From positions 335,489 to 399,488 of the forward strand of contig JAJEKV010000267.1 of assembly GCA_021234155.1 (NCBI GenBank): a stretch of DNA of 64,000 nt. Reading direction: 5' to 3'. Shown here piece after piece: positions 1-11,381 of the stretch. The number at the start of each line of letters is the position of its first letter. Within the stretch, counting starts at the first letter, position 1. The DNA comes from Isoetes taiwanensis. Its lineage: Eukaryota; Streptophyta; Lycopodiopsida; Isoetales; Isoetaceae. The position numbers were made by a program, and so were the translations under genes. Below the pieces are notes generated by a model, which made no database searches, was not told the origin of the DNA, and saw nothing but the letters and a program-made list of their open reading frames with translations.

Positions 1-241
1 GATGAATTGCTATCTCAGAGCATCTGAGATCGGCATTGCTCGGATGTGTGCATATACCGGACACTCCTGTAGAGCATGGTGTTCATCTTCTACTATCTGC
101 ATTTGGCAACACTGGCATAATCTCTCATCCCGGGGGATTCTCTACCCTCCATCCGTACTCCAGCGGCCTGTCTCAATTCTGAGATGGTGGGACCCTGTCC
201 TCATTGCAGCTATGGCTCTCTGTTTTGTTAGTAGACATTAG
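1..241 (-). pseudogene. LINE ORF2 C-terminal zinc-knuckle region
   Basis: The minus-strand translation contains MRTGSHHLRIETGRW followed by RLCQCC and a DEHHALQECPVYAHIR stretch. This is the C-terminal 'R.GSH.L.IE.GRW ... C..C ... E.H.L..CP.Y' tail common to plant LINE ORF2 proteins. The pattern C-x2-C with a later H and C suggests a zinc-binding tail that follows the RT connection domain. One stop codon interrupts it. It is separated from the rest of ORF2 by the insertion at 242-785 and runs off the left edge of the window. Confidence 0.8.
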
Positions 242-785
242 AGGTAATTTGAGATCTCATTTTGTCCCATTAAGGGATGCTTAAAAAGCCACATCAGCTT
301 TTTAAACTGTCCAATAAGAGAAGAGCTCCAGTGTATTTTATTCCAGTATTATGTGGCAGCAGTAATTAATGCAGTTCTAACTAACTTTTGCAGTGTCATT
401 TTTCTACTATAACTTTTGATCAAAAACTCCGATTCGAACACTATTTGTGGCAATGGATTCGTCTCCTCAAGATCTTTCTAATGATAACCCATTGTTATAT
501 CTTTTGGGATGTAAATATATAAGAAAAGAGTAAAAAACCATATTTTTTAAGGTTAACACATATGGCTTGTATTGAAATACATCATAACCATATATCACTC
601 GAAAGATCTTTTCATTCTGCATCTAATGCAACAAACGCCGCAGCATTTTCATGAGTAGATCAAAAGTTATAGGGAAAAAACGACAGCAATGAAGTTGTTA
701 ATGCTGCATTAATTGCAGTTTGATGTAGAGTACTCATTCTATTGGAGGATTCTTATGGGGACAAAAGGAGATCTCAAATTACCTC
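242..785. mobile_element. Foldback MITE inserted in the LINE
   Basis: The two ends are inverted copies: the left begins GAGGTAATTTGAGATCTC and the right end reads as the same sequence on the opposite strand. The inverted similarity continues inward through matching blocks (for example the arms around ACTATAACTTTTGATC) almost to a centre near 513. The element is therefore a long imperfect hairpin with no coding capacity. Bases TA border both ends, so a TA target duplication is possible but not proven. The insertion separates the LINE RT region from its zinc-knuckle tail and so post-dates the LINE. Confidence 0.8.
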
Positions 786-3700
786 TATGTGTGCCTTCAA
801 ATATTAGTGTGGGCCATGTTCCAGCAACATTAACCTGCATGTGGTAGTGCTCTGTTTTGAGCTTCGCAAGAGTGAGCACATCCCACAAAAAGGCAGCAAA
901 GCGCTCATTCAAATGCAGCACCTGTTCGTCGATATCCAGCATAGCCATAATTTGTTGATAGTCCATGGACCATCTTGCGAACCACCGCTTACAATGGTCC
1001 TGCCACACTCTCTTCAGTCGTTGTGGCTCTTGTGCCAATAACAGAGCCCGGGGAGGGAGACATTGTGCATCCATTCTGTCAACCTTATGGAAATATGCAG
1101 AATGTTGCAGGGGCCAAAAACCAGTCTCATACAGCAAAATCGGATAAGGCACCGTGTCCTTGATGCCTAGTTTGTATGTAAGGAAGGCCTTCTGTACCCT
1201 CTCTAGCTTATCCCAGGTGCTCTTGCTAATCGTTGTACCCCAGACCTCTACCCCATACAGCAATACTGGTTCAACGAGTGCCTTGAACAGGTGCGCTTTG
1301 CATGCCTAATCGCAGAGATCTATTATGTAACAGCTATTCTGCATTGCATACAGGGCTTTCCATCCCGCGCTAACCCTTCTTTCTACACAGTCATCCCATA
1401 GCATGTTAGCAGAAAAATCGATTCCCAGATACTTAAAGGTCCTTACAACCTCCATCCTTTGTCCTCCGTAATAGAAGTCTGGGATATCATGTTGCGCGGA
1501 CAGGATTGCCAACAACTTGGTTTTCTGCTAGTTCACGGTCATTCCTGCTATGTCACAGAATCCACTGAGAGCGTCCAAATGTTCTTGCATACTCCTAGAT
1601 GTATGGGACAATAAGCCCACATCGTTTGTATAGAGCAACTGTTTTATTGTATATGCCTCTGGCAACTGTGTGCTAAACCACCTCCATGTTCTTGCATCCA
1701 GGTCTCCAACTTATCAATATAGAGTCCAAAAAGCGTTGGAGATAACGGACATCCCTATTTAACACCTATGGTGCTACTCACCCGGTGATCTGATGCAGGC
1801 AAAGTGGCATATATTCCGTCATAGAGCCTGTAGATGGCATTCTGCAAATCCTGTGGGACATGTAGCCCCTGCAAGCGCTGCCACAACAGGTCTCGAGGGA
1901 CCGTATCATATGCCATCTTAAAATCCATGAAACAGCAATACAAGTCACGTCGTGTATTGCGGCTAGCTTCCATAAGAATTCTGAGAGTAAAAATATGGTC
2001 AATGGTGGATTGGGTGGGGAAAACTGCACGGCCAACCGTACTCGATACTCTCACCATGCGTTCTTCTTCTAGCATACCTAGAAGTTTTGCGAGTAATGGG
2101 CTCACCATGATCATACAGGTAGTTGGTGGAGTCATCCCTACTTCCCGTCTTATGAATAGGGGTAACCTTGCTAACCATCTATTCCTGTGGGAGGCCCTCT
2201 CTAATGGCCTGATTGATTATCACTGTCAAAGGCCCCAGCAAAGCTGGACCACCCCATTTCAACAGCTCGGCCTGAAGTCCCTGCAAGTCCTTTGCTTTAC
2301 CATTAGCAAGATGTCTAAGACCCTGGTGGATGTCCTCCTCTGAAAGCTGTAGCGGTTCTCCTAGCTGATCTGGTACCTCAGCGATCGCTCCTGGGGGGTC
2401 ATACAACTCCTCCAACCGTTGTCTCCAGTGGTCGAGGAGGTAACATTGTCGGCGGTTGATGCCTCTTATCTGACTCTCGCCAAAAGGCTTTTGGCTCGAT
2501 CAATATTGAGATCAAACATGTGCTGCTGATTTTCTGCAATATACCGATGCTTTTTGGATTCAGCAATGCCTTATAGTCCCTAATGGCTTGTTGCCGGAGC
2601 TGTGGATCTAAAATGTGGCGTAGCTGGCTCTTGAAAGCCTTACATTCGGCACCAGGGGTTCCGAGGGAATTTCGCAGTGTCCCTTCGCGGGGGCTTTCTT
2701 GCTGCAAAGCATTTACTGCCTGCTGCGAGTAAGGCCTTCACCAACCACTCACACTTATCGTGCAATGTATAGAGGGCATCAATCCCCTGCAACTCACATT
2801 CAAGCACAACCTCATATTCTACTTGCTTCCGATAGTTCGGAGTGTATCCCAAACCCCGAGGGCGTCTATCTTGTGGCCATGCCACTGAGTATCTCCAATC
2901 CAAAGTGACATAAAGTGGATAATGGTCTGACAAAGTCTCTTCATCTCTTGTTCTTGTGCATGTCGCGAAATCTCTAATCATATCAAGTTCTGGCACTGGA
3001 GCTAGGAGATAGTCCACTACGCTTGCTCCACCATCGCATCTGTCGCTTCTGCAAGTAAAGCCCCCTGATCGCGGCCATCTGAGCATACCATTGCAGATCA
3101 CCATGTCAATGTCGGTAGAGCTCGACCAACTCTTTTCAAAGGCTCTAGAGGCGTATCACGGGGCCCGATCTTGCATCTTTGGGATGCACCTGTTTCTAGT
3201 CAAAGCGGGTTGGAATCTGCATTTCCCTCGAAGGTGACCCGGAGCGCCAGCATGTCTTGATGCGTGCATTGAAATCTCTAATAAAAAACACATGACCCTC
3301 CCGGCGATCTTTGCTCTATGTCATCATCACTTATGTTCCTATAGGGCATATGCACATCTATATCGCCGATGTACCATGTAGAACTTAGAAGTTTCATGGG
3401 GTATATAACATCCTGCAATAAGCGATTAGGCGATGGTGAGTTTGCATCTTTCATTATCCACGGTAGCGGTTGAGTCTATCAGCCTTGTGGGCGAGATTAT
3501 GGATGCTATAGCATCTTTGAAGTAGCACGCGACTCCTCCATACCCTAAAGCTTGCCATGGCGGCTCATTGGCCCGATGATAAATGATGGTACCCCGGGAT
3601 GTCCGTACAGAAGGCAGATGACCACTATGTTCCCATGTCTCTTGCAAGAAGATGATGTCCATGCACGTAGCAACTTCAGCAATGCTCTGCCACCGCTTCG

Positions 3701-3970
3701 GGGGAATCCCCTCTGGTTCCATGCTACAATTGAGAAGGCACTCTTCCTATCCGTATCTGTAGCGGTGACTGCCCTATCCCGTCCCCGGAAATTTCCAGCC
3801 GGAGTTGGGCCATTGGCGGTGTCGGGGCTCCCCGATGGCTCATGGCTTTGGGTGGGTGGTGCCCGGTACTTGATCCTGGTTGTTGTGTGTGGTCTGCCAT
3901 TCTTGAGGTGGGGGATCGAGTGCTTGGCCCCCGGTCGCCGTTTACGCCCTTTGTTGGCGTGGAGGCACAA
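786..3970 (-). pseudogene. LINE ORF2: APE endonuclease and reverse transcriptase, broken
   Basis: From 3970 downward the minus strand encodes an apurinic-type endonuclease: SIVAWNQRG near the start, then IIFLQETWE (the conserved LQET), and later SVVDYLLAP and SDHYPL (the catalytic SDH region). An RT follows with a LANGKAKDLQGLQAELLKW segment, the template-binding STIDHIFTLR, and YCCFMDFKMAYD, which corresponds to the F-x-D-F-x-K-A-F/Y-D catalytic block. The YADD block is not recognisable. A last open stretch (739-1263) carries the thumb/connection motif LYGVEVWG. Several frameshifts and stops make the copy inactive. The enzyme family nicks target DNA and primes reverse transcription of its own RNA. 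Confidence 0.88.
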
Positions 3971-3979
3971 ATACCTTCA

Positions 3980-4860
3980 TCTTGCCATTGATCGGGGCCC
4001 GCCGATCCCCCGTCTGCGACCCGTCTAATCTTTGCAAACTCCTCTTCCCTCTCCTTACGGTTGAGCGGGGTCCAGATCCATGTCTAAGTATCCGATGTCC
4101 CCTTCAAACAACTAGCGTTGCGGTATCAATGTCTTTGATGCACGGGGGGCATTTGTAAATTTAACTAGTGGGATCTCATATTTGGCCCTCAGGACTGCGG
4201 TCGGTTCCTCCGCAATCAAATCTCTTAACGCAATTGGAGCCTTGCCAACACCGGGGCATTGAGCTTACCGGCGGATCTTCCCCATGTTTTTCGGGCAAGC
4301 CCCAGAACCACAATGTTCGGCCGGCGAGATTGGCGGGTCCCGTGGCCGACAAGATTGGCGGTCCTTCTCCTCGCTGAAGGACCCGCCAAATTCGCGGGCG
4401 ACCTCGCCGCCTCGGTATTGGGCATCGATGATCTTGTCCCTGCGGTGGTACTTGTATGTTTCATATTCATGCGCCCGGATCATACATCTCATTTGGAACT
4501 TCGGCCATCCTCTTCTCAAGGGCCAAAACCCGGGCGCTAAACCGTGACTTTTCGGGTCTCTTTTCTAGAGTGTCTAACCTACCCTGCATTCTACACATTC
4601 TAGCATCCTGGTCTGCCAAACGGCACCTTGGGTCAACCATCTATGCAACCTGCGCCACTTCCTGTCTGAGCTCAGTCTGCAGTTGTAGCACGTCCTCTGA
4701 CATTTGCCGTTGGAGCTGATCTAGACGTCGGTTTGCATCGCTCAGAGTGTGGGACATCGATGTCAATTCACTTCTTAGCTGGGCGACAGTATCATTTGCT
4801 TGTGTGCACTCAAAGTTAGTCAGCCCAAAGCGGTCATCCAGTGGCCTACAGGGATAGGTT
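3980..4860 (-). pseudogene. LINE ORF1-like RNA-binding protein, broken
   Basis: The minus strand from 4860 to about 4530 gives a hydrophilic heptad-rich stretch (LSDANRRLDQLQRQMSED and LQLQTELRQEVAQVA, then an in-frame TAG, then MQGRLDTLEK). This is typical of the coiled coil in LINE ORF1 proteins. Near 4300, across a frameshift, NIVVLGL and then PEKHGEDP match the RNP-like core of ORF1 RRM domains. The product would be the nucleic-acid-binding chaperone of the LINE particle. The position directly upstream of the APE domain fits the usual ORF1-ORF2 order. Stops and frameshifts show it is inactive. The exact start is not visible. Confidence 0.6.
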
Positions 4861-4971
4861 CAATACTGTATATGTTTTATAAGTAATATGTATTTATTGA
4901 AAGATACGGCACAAATTTGATGTATAATACGTCAAAAATACGTCCAAAAACATTTTCGGCGTCAAAAAATT

Positions 4972-5235
4972 TTTGCGTAAGCGAAAACAACAGTTTCGCT
5001 TGCGTGAAGATTTTTTCGCGTAAGCGAAATCGTTGTTTTCGCTTACGCAAAGCAGAAAAACTTTCGCGTAAGCGAAAACAACAATTTCGCTTATGCGAAA
5101 ATAGTTTCGCATAAGCAAAACTGTTATTTTCTCTTACACGAAATTTTTTAAACTTCGCGTAAGCGAAAACAAGGGTTTCGCTTATGCGAAAAGATCTTCG
5201 CGTAAGCGAAACAGTTGTTTTCACTTATGCAAAAT
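4972..5235. repeat. Array of about 12 alternating short palindromes (TTTCGCGTAAGCGAAA type)
   Basis: About twelve variants of TTTCGCGTAAGCGAAA or its complement-like form TTTCGCTTATGCGAAA occur at 4972, 4994, 5014, 5037, 5062, 5085, 5105, 5127, 5153, 5176, 5197 and 5219, at a spacing of roughly 20-26 bases. Each unit is itself nearly palindromic, and successive units can pair with each other. The array lies just upstream of a promoter-like region and a hAT-like first exon (5690-5986). Subterminal clusters of short transposase-binding repeats are known for hAT and CACTA elements, so that role is a reasonable inference. No protein-coding content is supported here. Confidence 0.75.
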
Positions 5236-5597
5236 TTTGCAAAGCATTTTAGGGCATTTTTTTAAGGGACAAAAAGTTTTTGCGTCACTGTTTCGTCTGT
5301 TTTGAGCAGGTGAATTATTATATATAAGAAAAACGTTTTTAGCCCTAGAATTCACCTCGAACGTTGACTACCAGGTCGAGTCAACATACTTCTTGGGAAA
5401 CGGTCAGCCTTTGAGGTGTGGGTTTTGCGTTCGGGGCCTGACGCCGGAATATGTGAAGTGAGATTACTCCTTCCCAGAGTTTTCCAACCTTGGTTTCCTA
5501 CCCTGTTCCATAGAGACCTATAGGTTCCTGTCCTTCCCTCCTTACGCTCGAACGAGACGTCGATGTAACGTATGCGTAGTGAGCTTGCTCCCTCGCA

Positions 5598-5604
5598 TAT
5601 ATAG
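5598..5604 (+). promoter_or_regulatory. TATA box candidate
   Basis: TATATA lies in GC-rich surroundings about 90 bases upstream of the ATG at 5690. The spacing is normal for a plant core promoter. The stretch between 5236 and 5597 shows no coding potential that I can support. Confidence 0.4.
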
Positions 5605-5689
5605 ACGTCAGCCTTTAGTTCGGACAATTAAGGAGTCTTTACTCTTTATAATAGCAGAGCAGAGACAGTAATTTTAGATAGCAGCAGGG

Positions 5690-5986
5690 ATGGCAGCTGG
5701 TCGTGCATCTACATCAGGCGGCGCTGGTGGCCATCCATCTACATCCGGCGCCGCCGGCGGTCATGCATCATCATCTAGGGGTGCGCGGCCGTCGCGCAGT
5801 CATGGCAGGGCCACGGGGGTTGCAGCAGCACGTGGAAGAATTGTATGTTGAAATACTGGTGGTCGAAGGAGAGGTTCTGAGTGGGAATTTTTGAAGGAAT
5901 TTGGTCAGAATGAGTGGCAATGTGTGTTTTGTGGGTACATGTCAATAAATGGATCTGGACAAGAATTCGATATGAATATAGACTAA
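5690..5986 (+). pseudogene. N-terminal fragment of a BED-finger (hAT-like) transposase
   Basis: Starting at ATG 5690, one frame of 99 codons, broken by a single TGA, first gives a low-complexity Ala/Gly/Ser/His-rich leader (MAAGRASTSGGAGGH). It then gives EWEFLKEFGQNEWQCVFCGY, which has the W...W-x-C-x2-C spacing of BED-type zinc fingers at the start of plant hAT transposases. The reading stops at TAA 5984-5986, and the histidine half of the finger is not recognisable. The rest of the transposase is absent; copia sequence follows. This is most likely the 5' end of a hAT element left after rearrangement. A cellular BED protein is a less likely alternative. Confidence 0.5.
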
Positions 5987-6079
5987 CCTACTGCCACTGC
6001 TTCTCATAGGTTGTCAGACTTGTTAGTTGGCCTTCAAATATAGATTCTCACATGGCATGACTTATATGCTGATAATCCT

Positions 6080-6802
6080 TCACTCCTCCTTCAGCTTATA
6101 AGTTTGTACCTCTGCCACATTCAGTTGTCTTCTGAATTTTGCAAACTTGATCTCTGGCAGTGCTTTGGTAAATACATCTGCTACCTGGTCATTTGTATCA
6201 ACATATCTCATATGTATGAGCTTTTTCTCTGCTAAGTCTCGTATAAAATGCATGTTTAGCTCAATGTGCTTGGTTCTATCATGATATACTGGATTCTTAA
6301 CTATTGCTATACAACTCTGACTGTCAGTCCAGATTTCTGTAGGTCCTTGTTGAATACATCCTAACTCATTCAATAACCTTCTTAACCACACTAATTCTTT
6401 GGCAACTAGAGAGGATGCAATATATTCTGCTTCAGCTGAACTCATTCCCACTGCTGCTTGCTTTTTGCATCTCCAGGTTATCACACCTCCTCCTAAATAT
6501 ATTGCATAGCCAGAAGTTGATTTTCTAGTATGCAGATCTTCTCCCCAATCTGCATCACTATAACACATCATAGTTATATTTTCTGAGTCAAAGCATATAC
6601 CATGAGTTTGAGTCCCCTTTAGATATTTAAGAACTCGTTTTGCTGCCTCCCAATGTTCTCTAGTAGCATCATGATTTCTCCTGCTCAAAATGTTGACTGC
6701 ATAGGCTATGTCAGGTCGAGTACTATTTGCCAAAAATAATAGGCACCCAACCAAAGCTCTGTAAGGTACATTTTGCATCGGGATGAGCCTCCATGTTCGC
6801 AA
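6080..6802 (-). pseudogene. Ty1/copia reverse transcriptase end and RNase H
   Basis: An open stretch of 240 codons carries the C-terminal half of a copia polyprotein. It includes PYRALVGCLLFLANSTRPDI (end of RT), the RNase H motifs CYSDADWGEDLHTRKSTSGY, SSAEAEYIA and DSQSCIAIVKNP, the KHIELNMHFIRD segment, and the terminal QVADVFTKALP. These residues include the acidic catalytic positions D and E of RNase H. The N-terminal part of the RT is missing because other sequence starts at about 6803. Integrase of probably the same element lies at 8360-9280 on the same strand, in the copia order IN-RT-RNase H. Confidence 0.9.
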
Positions 6803-8128
6803 TGAGGTCTAATAGGGATGGAAGAGCTCGGATGGGACCTGGTAATCCCAATGCTCTCCATCCTGGTACCACTATTTGCGTTTGGCGTAATCCATAACAG
6901 TTGGAAGAAAGAGGGAAGAGCAAGAGTGTTGAAGGGCCAAGAAAACAATAAAACCTTAAAAGAAAGAAGGAGTTTTTAAAAGGATGAACTTGTCTATTCA
7001 TAAAAAATAGAGTGTACATGAAAGATGACCTACTTATAACATTATCCTATTAAAACTCTAACGTTGTGTAGCAGCAATGGATATACCAGTTTTATACTAG
7101 TAAAAAATAACCATGTTTCTCCATATTTTTTTGCAAGAAAGCCACACAACCTACATAGGGAACTATATATATGTCCCTTGTCATATTTTGAACCATTTGG
7201 AAGGCTTATTTGGGGAAATATAGCGTGTTCTCTACAAAGCTGAGAAAGACACATCAAAGATCATATGGTTTAATTTTTATTCTTATACTTAAACTTCACG
7301 ATCTTCACTTTCATTCATCAGTAAACAACACTAGCTAGTAAATGATGAGTTTTTAGCCTATAATTTTGGAATTAACTCAAATTTTTAACCTCTAATGTGT
7401 TAATCCTATGGCTGTACATCATCTTAAAATCTAGTTAATTGCATAGTTAAACCCTACACCATATGCAAGTTGATTGAGTAATTTTTTATGTAGATATAAG
7501 AACAATACATCATTCGTTACCCTCGTGATAGTTACAGGTGGTGATTTTGGAGCATTTTAACATATAAATCTGTCTTAAATTCTCTATAGGAAATTCTCTA
7601 TTAGATTTTGAAGTTGATATAACTTATAAATACTCCAAACAAACATAAGATTGTACTTTATTTAGTTAAGAACCCATGGCCACAAGAATTGAACCAAAAC
7701 TTGTAACAATAAGAGAGAAATAATTTCTAAATCACAAGCAGCATTTTTAAAGAAAATAGAGTTTGCGGGCTTCCACGAATGTTAGATTATAGCAACCAAA
7801 GCTGAAAACATACAAATCAATGTGTTCTATCATAAATAGACAAAATTTCCAATTTTAGCAAGATTTAGGCCTGTTTATGCTAAGAAATCCCAAGAATGCA
7901 GTTCTAGACTATTGCAGAAACTCTCAAATTCTCTAATATAACATATAGGTGAGTTCATTGGTCTTGAAATTCTCAAAAGTCATTAAGAATCAAGTAAAGA
8001 TTGATATGGTGACGATGTATCGTGAAATTGAAACTTCTATTCTCAGATATATTGGTTTAAGCGGCAGTGGGTCAACTGGACCAATTCTGGTCCATAGACC
8101 AGGAATGGTCTCCGAGACCACTCTAGTG
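6803..8128. other. Insertion or replacement inside the copia element
   Basis: This AT-rich stretch separates the copia integrase side from the RNase H side and encodes nothing I recognise. Its right edge reads GACCACTCTAGTG followed by TTAA. That resembles the end of the TTAA-flanked element at 29958-30956 (ACAACTCTAGTG, TTAA). No convincing matching left end was found, so the full extent of the insertion is uncertain. Confidence 0.35.
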
Positions 8129-9280
8129 TTAAGTATGAAAAATGTAACATACGCGTACGTAACCTACACTGGGAGGAACCATGACAGGAGAGGCAGGATG
8201 GTGGAGATATGCAAAGGGTTCTTCAAGATGAGTTGGATCTGCTTCGTCTGGGAGAGATGCTTCAAGAGCAGGAGCTGGTCCGGGCTCTGCATGCATAATT
8301 GGAGTGGAGGGAGATGGAAGCAGTACCATTTTAGAAGGCAATGGGGTTGGATAGAGGAACTAGGAGCCTAACTGATTTTCAAATAAGTGCACATCCCTGC
8401 TCATGAAGAACTTTTTGGTGGAGGGATCCATGAGTTTATAAGCTTTCTGAATGATAGAATATTCCATAAAAATTGTTCGCCAGCTTCTTGGATCAAAAGC
8501 TCCTGTTGTCTTCTGCTTTTGAAAAAGAGCAAAAACAAGGCAACCAGACACGCAAAGATGACTTAGATCAAGAGAAGATCCATATCACAGCTCAAAAGGC
8601 ATTTTGCTGGTCCTTTTAGAAACCAGCCTGTTCTTCAAATAGGCAATAGTGTACAAAGATTCTGCCCAAAAGGAGCGAGGAAAATGTGCTTGAACTAGCA
8701 AACATCGAGCTTTGTCTTTGACGGATCTGTTCATCCTTTCGGCCAAACCATGTTGCTCGGAGGCACCTGGAATAATGGTGCTATGTTCGATTCCCTACTG
8801 ATTGCAGAAGGCAGTGAATTCCTTGGAGCAGTACTCTCCACCATTGTCGCTCATAAGGCAACGAATAGAAAAGCCTAATTGGGTATGAGTGGCTGCGACA
8901 AACTGCTTGAAATGGCCCAAAACTTCATGCTTATGTTTCAAGAAATAAACTTGAACATAGGATGAGTAATCATCTATGAATGTAAAAAAATATTGGGAGC
9001 CATCAAATGTGGTAGTGTGAGGCCCTGAGACATCAAAGTGAATGGGGGCAGTGGACTAGTAGCACGATCATCCGATGAAGTAAAAGGTACTTTATATTGT
9101 TTGCCCAAGAAGCAGGTTTCACAAGGAGGTTCAATAGATAGAGTGAAGGGCAAGCAGAGAACTGCAGCTGATTTGACAGTGTGCTGAAGTGCAGCATTAC
9201 CAGGATGGCAAAGCCTTTGATGCCAAAGGGATGCAATTTCATACATGTTCGTATGAAGAGAGAATCAAAGAAACACTAAG
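8129..9280 (-). pseudogene. Ty1/copia integrase with linker, broken
   Basis: From about 9250 downward the minus strand gives the GAG-pre-integrase/zinc motif (LWHQRLCHPGN, later CETCFLGKQ). Next comes the integrase core with LMSDNGGEYCS and GLAERMNRSVKDKARCLL, and then the post-core segment KAYKLMDPSTKKFFMSRDV. The H-H-C-C zinc ligands and the D and E of the DDE core are visible. Frameshifts and stops interrupt the core. 8129-8341 reads as the low-complexity linker that precedes RT in copia polyproteins. The element is the partner of 6080-6802. Confidence 0.85.
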
Positions 9281-9524
9281 ATGGAGGACTTCAATTCATA
9301 ATGCAAGAGCTTGATAACATTGCTAGGATCGAATGATCCTTATAAAGGAAAAAACTAAAATTAAGACTGGATTATCTCCAAAAATTGTTCCTTGGATCAT
9401 GGCACCGAGATGGTAGTCTATGGAAGTCTGCCACTTGGTTGCATGCCCTAGAACTGCTCCTAAAAGATTGTTGTCAAAGAGTGGTCATTGACTGCCACAT
9501 GTCAGCCAATGCTTCTCAATGTGA

Positions 9525-9640
9525 TCATAGTCAGCTCTCTGTTTGCAAAAACTATTGGCTGGTATTCTGAAGCAGCAATTGACAGCATGAGCCCTTACTT
9601 AGCAGGGTCCAGGCCCCGACTGCACATTTATACAGTGCCC
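9525..9640 (+). pseudogene. Short LINE RT scrap
   Basis: The plus strand around GTCAGCTCTCTGTTTGCAAA and onward matches, base for base over long runs, the RT segment of the second LINE at about 16420-16540 (protein LFAKLLAGILEQ). Only about 100 bases are recognisable, so it is a fragment of the same LINE family. Confidence 0.6.
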
Positions 9641-9719
9641 TGCTATCCAAACAATTGGCTGATCTAAAATTGAGAACTTTTGAAGTTAATCCTCTTTTAT
9701 CAAAGGTTTTGGATGTCAA

Positions 9720-11336
9720 TCACAATAGTGATCAATGCCAAAAGCCAGATTTCTTGATGCCGTATTTTGGGACAGATTAATAGTCAAAGAAATTCCTAGT
9801 GATCATAAGCTAGATTATATCCAAACACTTCTCTGTTGTCCCCATTCAAGATTTCCATTTCGTGGCTGCAATTTTGAGCCATACTTCATCATTTTGCTCA
9901 GTATTTCTATCTGTGCAAGGCTTATCCCCAAAGGCCTTCTGCCTTGCTTGCGCTTTGATATACATTCTCGTGCTTCCTTAATGCTCGCCTCCATGTCTTT
10001 AAGCAAATCTTGCGCAACTTGCTATTTGGATGCCGGATCATGCCATGTTGGCTGAACGGGTGGCATATCCATAGCAGAGTATTTAGAACTATTCCAAGCA
10101 AATTCAGCTAGATAGATATAGGCTTTCCACTGATCTTGCTTCTCTCACATGTAGATCCTCAGCATGTCTATAGGACCCTATTCAACCTTCCTTGGTCATC
10201 CGTTTGAGGTTGCTATGTTGATTCATGGAGCTTAGTACTAAATGTGTGGTATAATGCCTTCCAAATTTCTCTTATAAACTTAGGATCTTTGTCGGATACT
10301 ATAACCCTAGGCCTGAAGATGTTATTGTCAAAGAACATTGTTATTTTCAATGTCGTAATAATTTACTTGAAAGGTATGAAGTGTGCCAATTTGGAGAGTG
10401 AATCCATGACAATAAGGATGTTATCATTCCCCTTTCTTGTGGTTGGGATCCCAGTGATAAAATCTAAGGAGTATTCATCGTACTTATGAATTGGCACCTC
10501 AAGTAGTTGGGGTGCTCTGGAAAATTTGATCTGCTCATTCTTGAAGCGTTGGCATGATATGCATTGTTTGACATACTTGGCAATATGCTACTCCATATCT
10601 AGTCAGTAACTTTGTATTGCCGTGTTGTCGTGCTGCTTCAACATCATACAATTCATATAAGATTTGATCCTTAATCTCCTTCTCATTGGATATATACAAC
10701 CTACCCTTGTAATAGAGGTGTCAATCCTCTAATTTGTAGCCAATTGCCAAGTCTTTTGCAGTTGTGATGCTTTGAACTTATCATGGATTTCCTTATAAAA
10801 GTGGTCCTTTGCCACTTCTGCTACGATGAAGGTGTTGTCAGAGACTAACATCAATCCTGAACAATCCATTGGGTGAGAAATCTCTAAGAGTATGTCGGCA
10901 ACCACATTGAGCTTGCCTGGTTTGTAAGTGATGTTATAAGGCAAATTCATCATTATTGACCATCTACATTGCCTCATGCGTAGTATTGGTTGTGATACGA
11001 TATGTAAGAACCTTAGCATCTGTGTGGAGAATTCAAAAGATAATGCCTCCACTTTCTCTTATGTTGGATATTTGGACTCTGGTCCTATTGGAATTCTTGG
11101 AGTCGCATGCTATGACTTGGCTCTCTTGCATCAAGATTGCTTCCATTTCTTTTGTAAGCACTATGTTGCATCAAGATTGCCTCTGTTTCTTTTGCAAATC
11201 TTGATGCAACACACTATGTTCACTATTTTAAACTTGCAATTTTCTTTTGCAAGCACTATGTTCACTATTTTAAACTGGAGAGGGCCAACATAGTGCTGTT
11301 ACCTTTAGTTCTTTGAATGCTTTGTCACATTTCGTT

Positions 11337-11381
<45 letters not shown>

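Larger units (their letters stand above)
1..4860 (-). mobile_element. Degenerate LINE (non-LTR retrotransposon), minus strand
   Basis: Reading the minus strand from about 4860 down to 1 gives the order expected of a plant L1-like LINE: a coiled-coil ORF1 with an RRM-like motif, an APE endonuclease, a reverse transcriptase and a cysteine/histidine tail. Every part is broken by frameshifts or stops. The 3' end and poly-A tail lie outside the window. A 544-bp foldback element sits near the 3' end of ORF2. The 5' end is not defined; recognisable ORF1 coding runs up to about 4860. A second, shorter copy of a related LINE lies at 16251-18300 on the plus strand and shares RT and tail motifs. Confidence 0.9.

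Noticed and set aside
4972-5235. CRISPR-like array
   Set aside because: Units alternate in orientation, spacers are only 4-10 bases and not unique, and the host is a plant.
6723-7019. Minus-strand open frame upstream of copia RNase H
   Set aside because: It overlaps the end of RT in another frame and reads into non-coding insertion sequence; no family features.
7949-8371. Plus-strand open frame of 140 codons
   Set aside because: It is the antisense shadow of the copia linker and the insertion border; composition is not protein-like.
11338-11380. Lysine-rich protein segment next to gypsy RT
   Set aside because: The Lys run is only the translation of the poly-T tract and is not part of any polyprotein.
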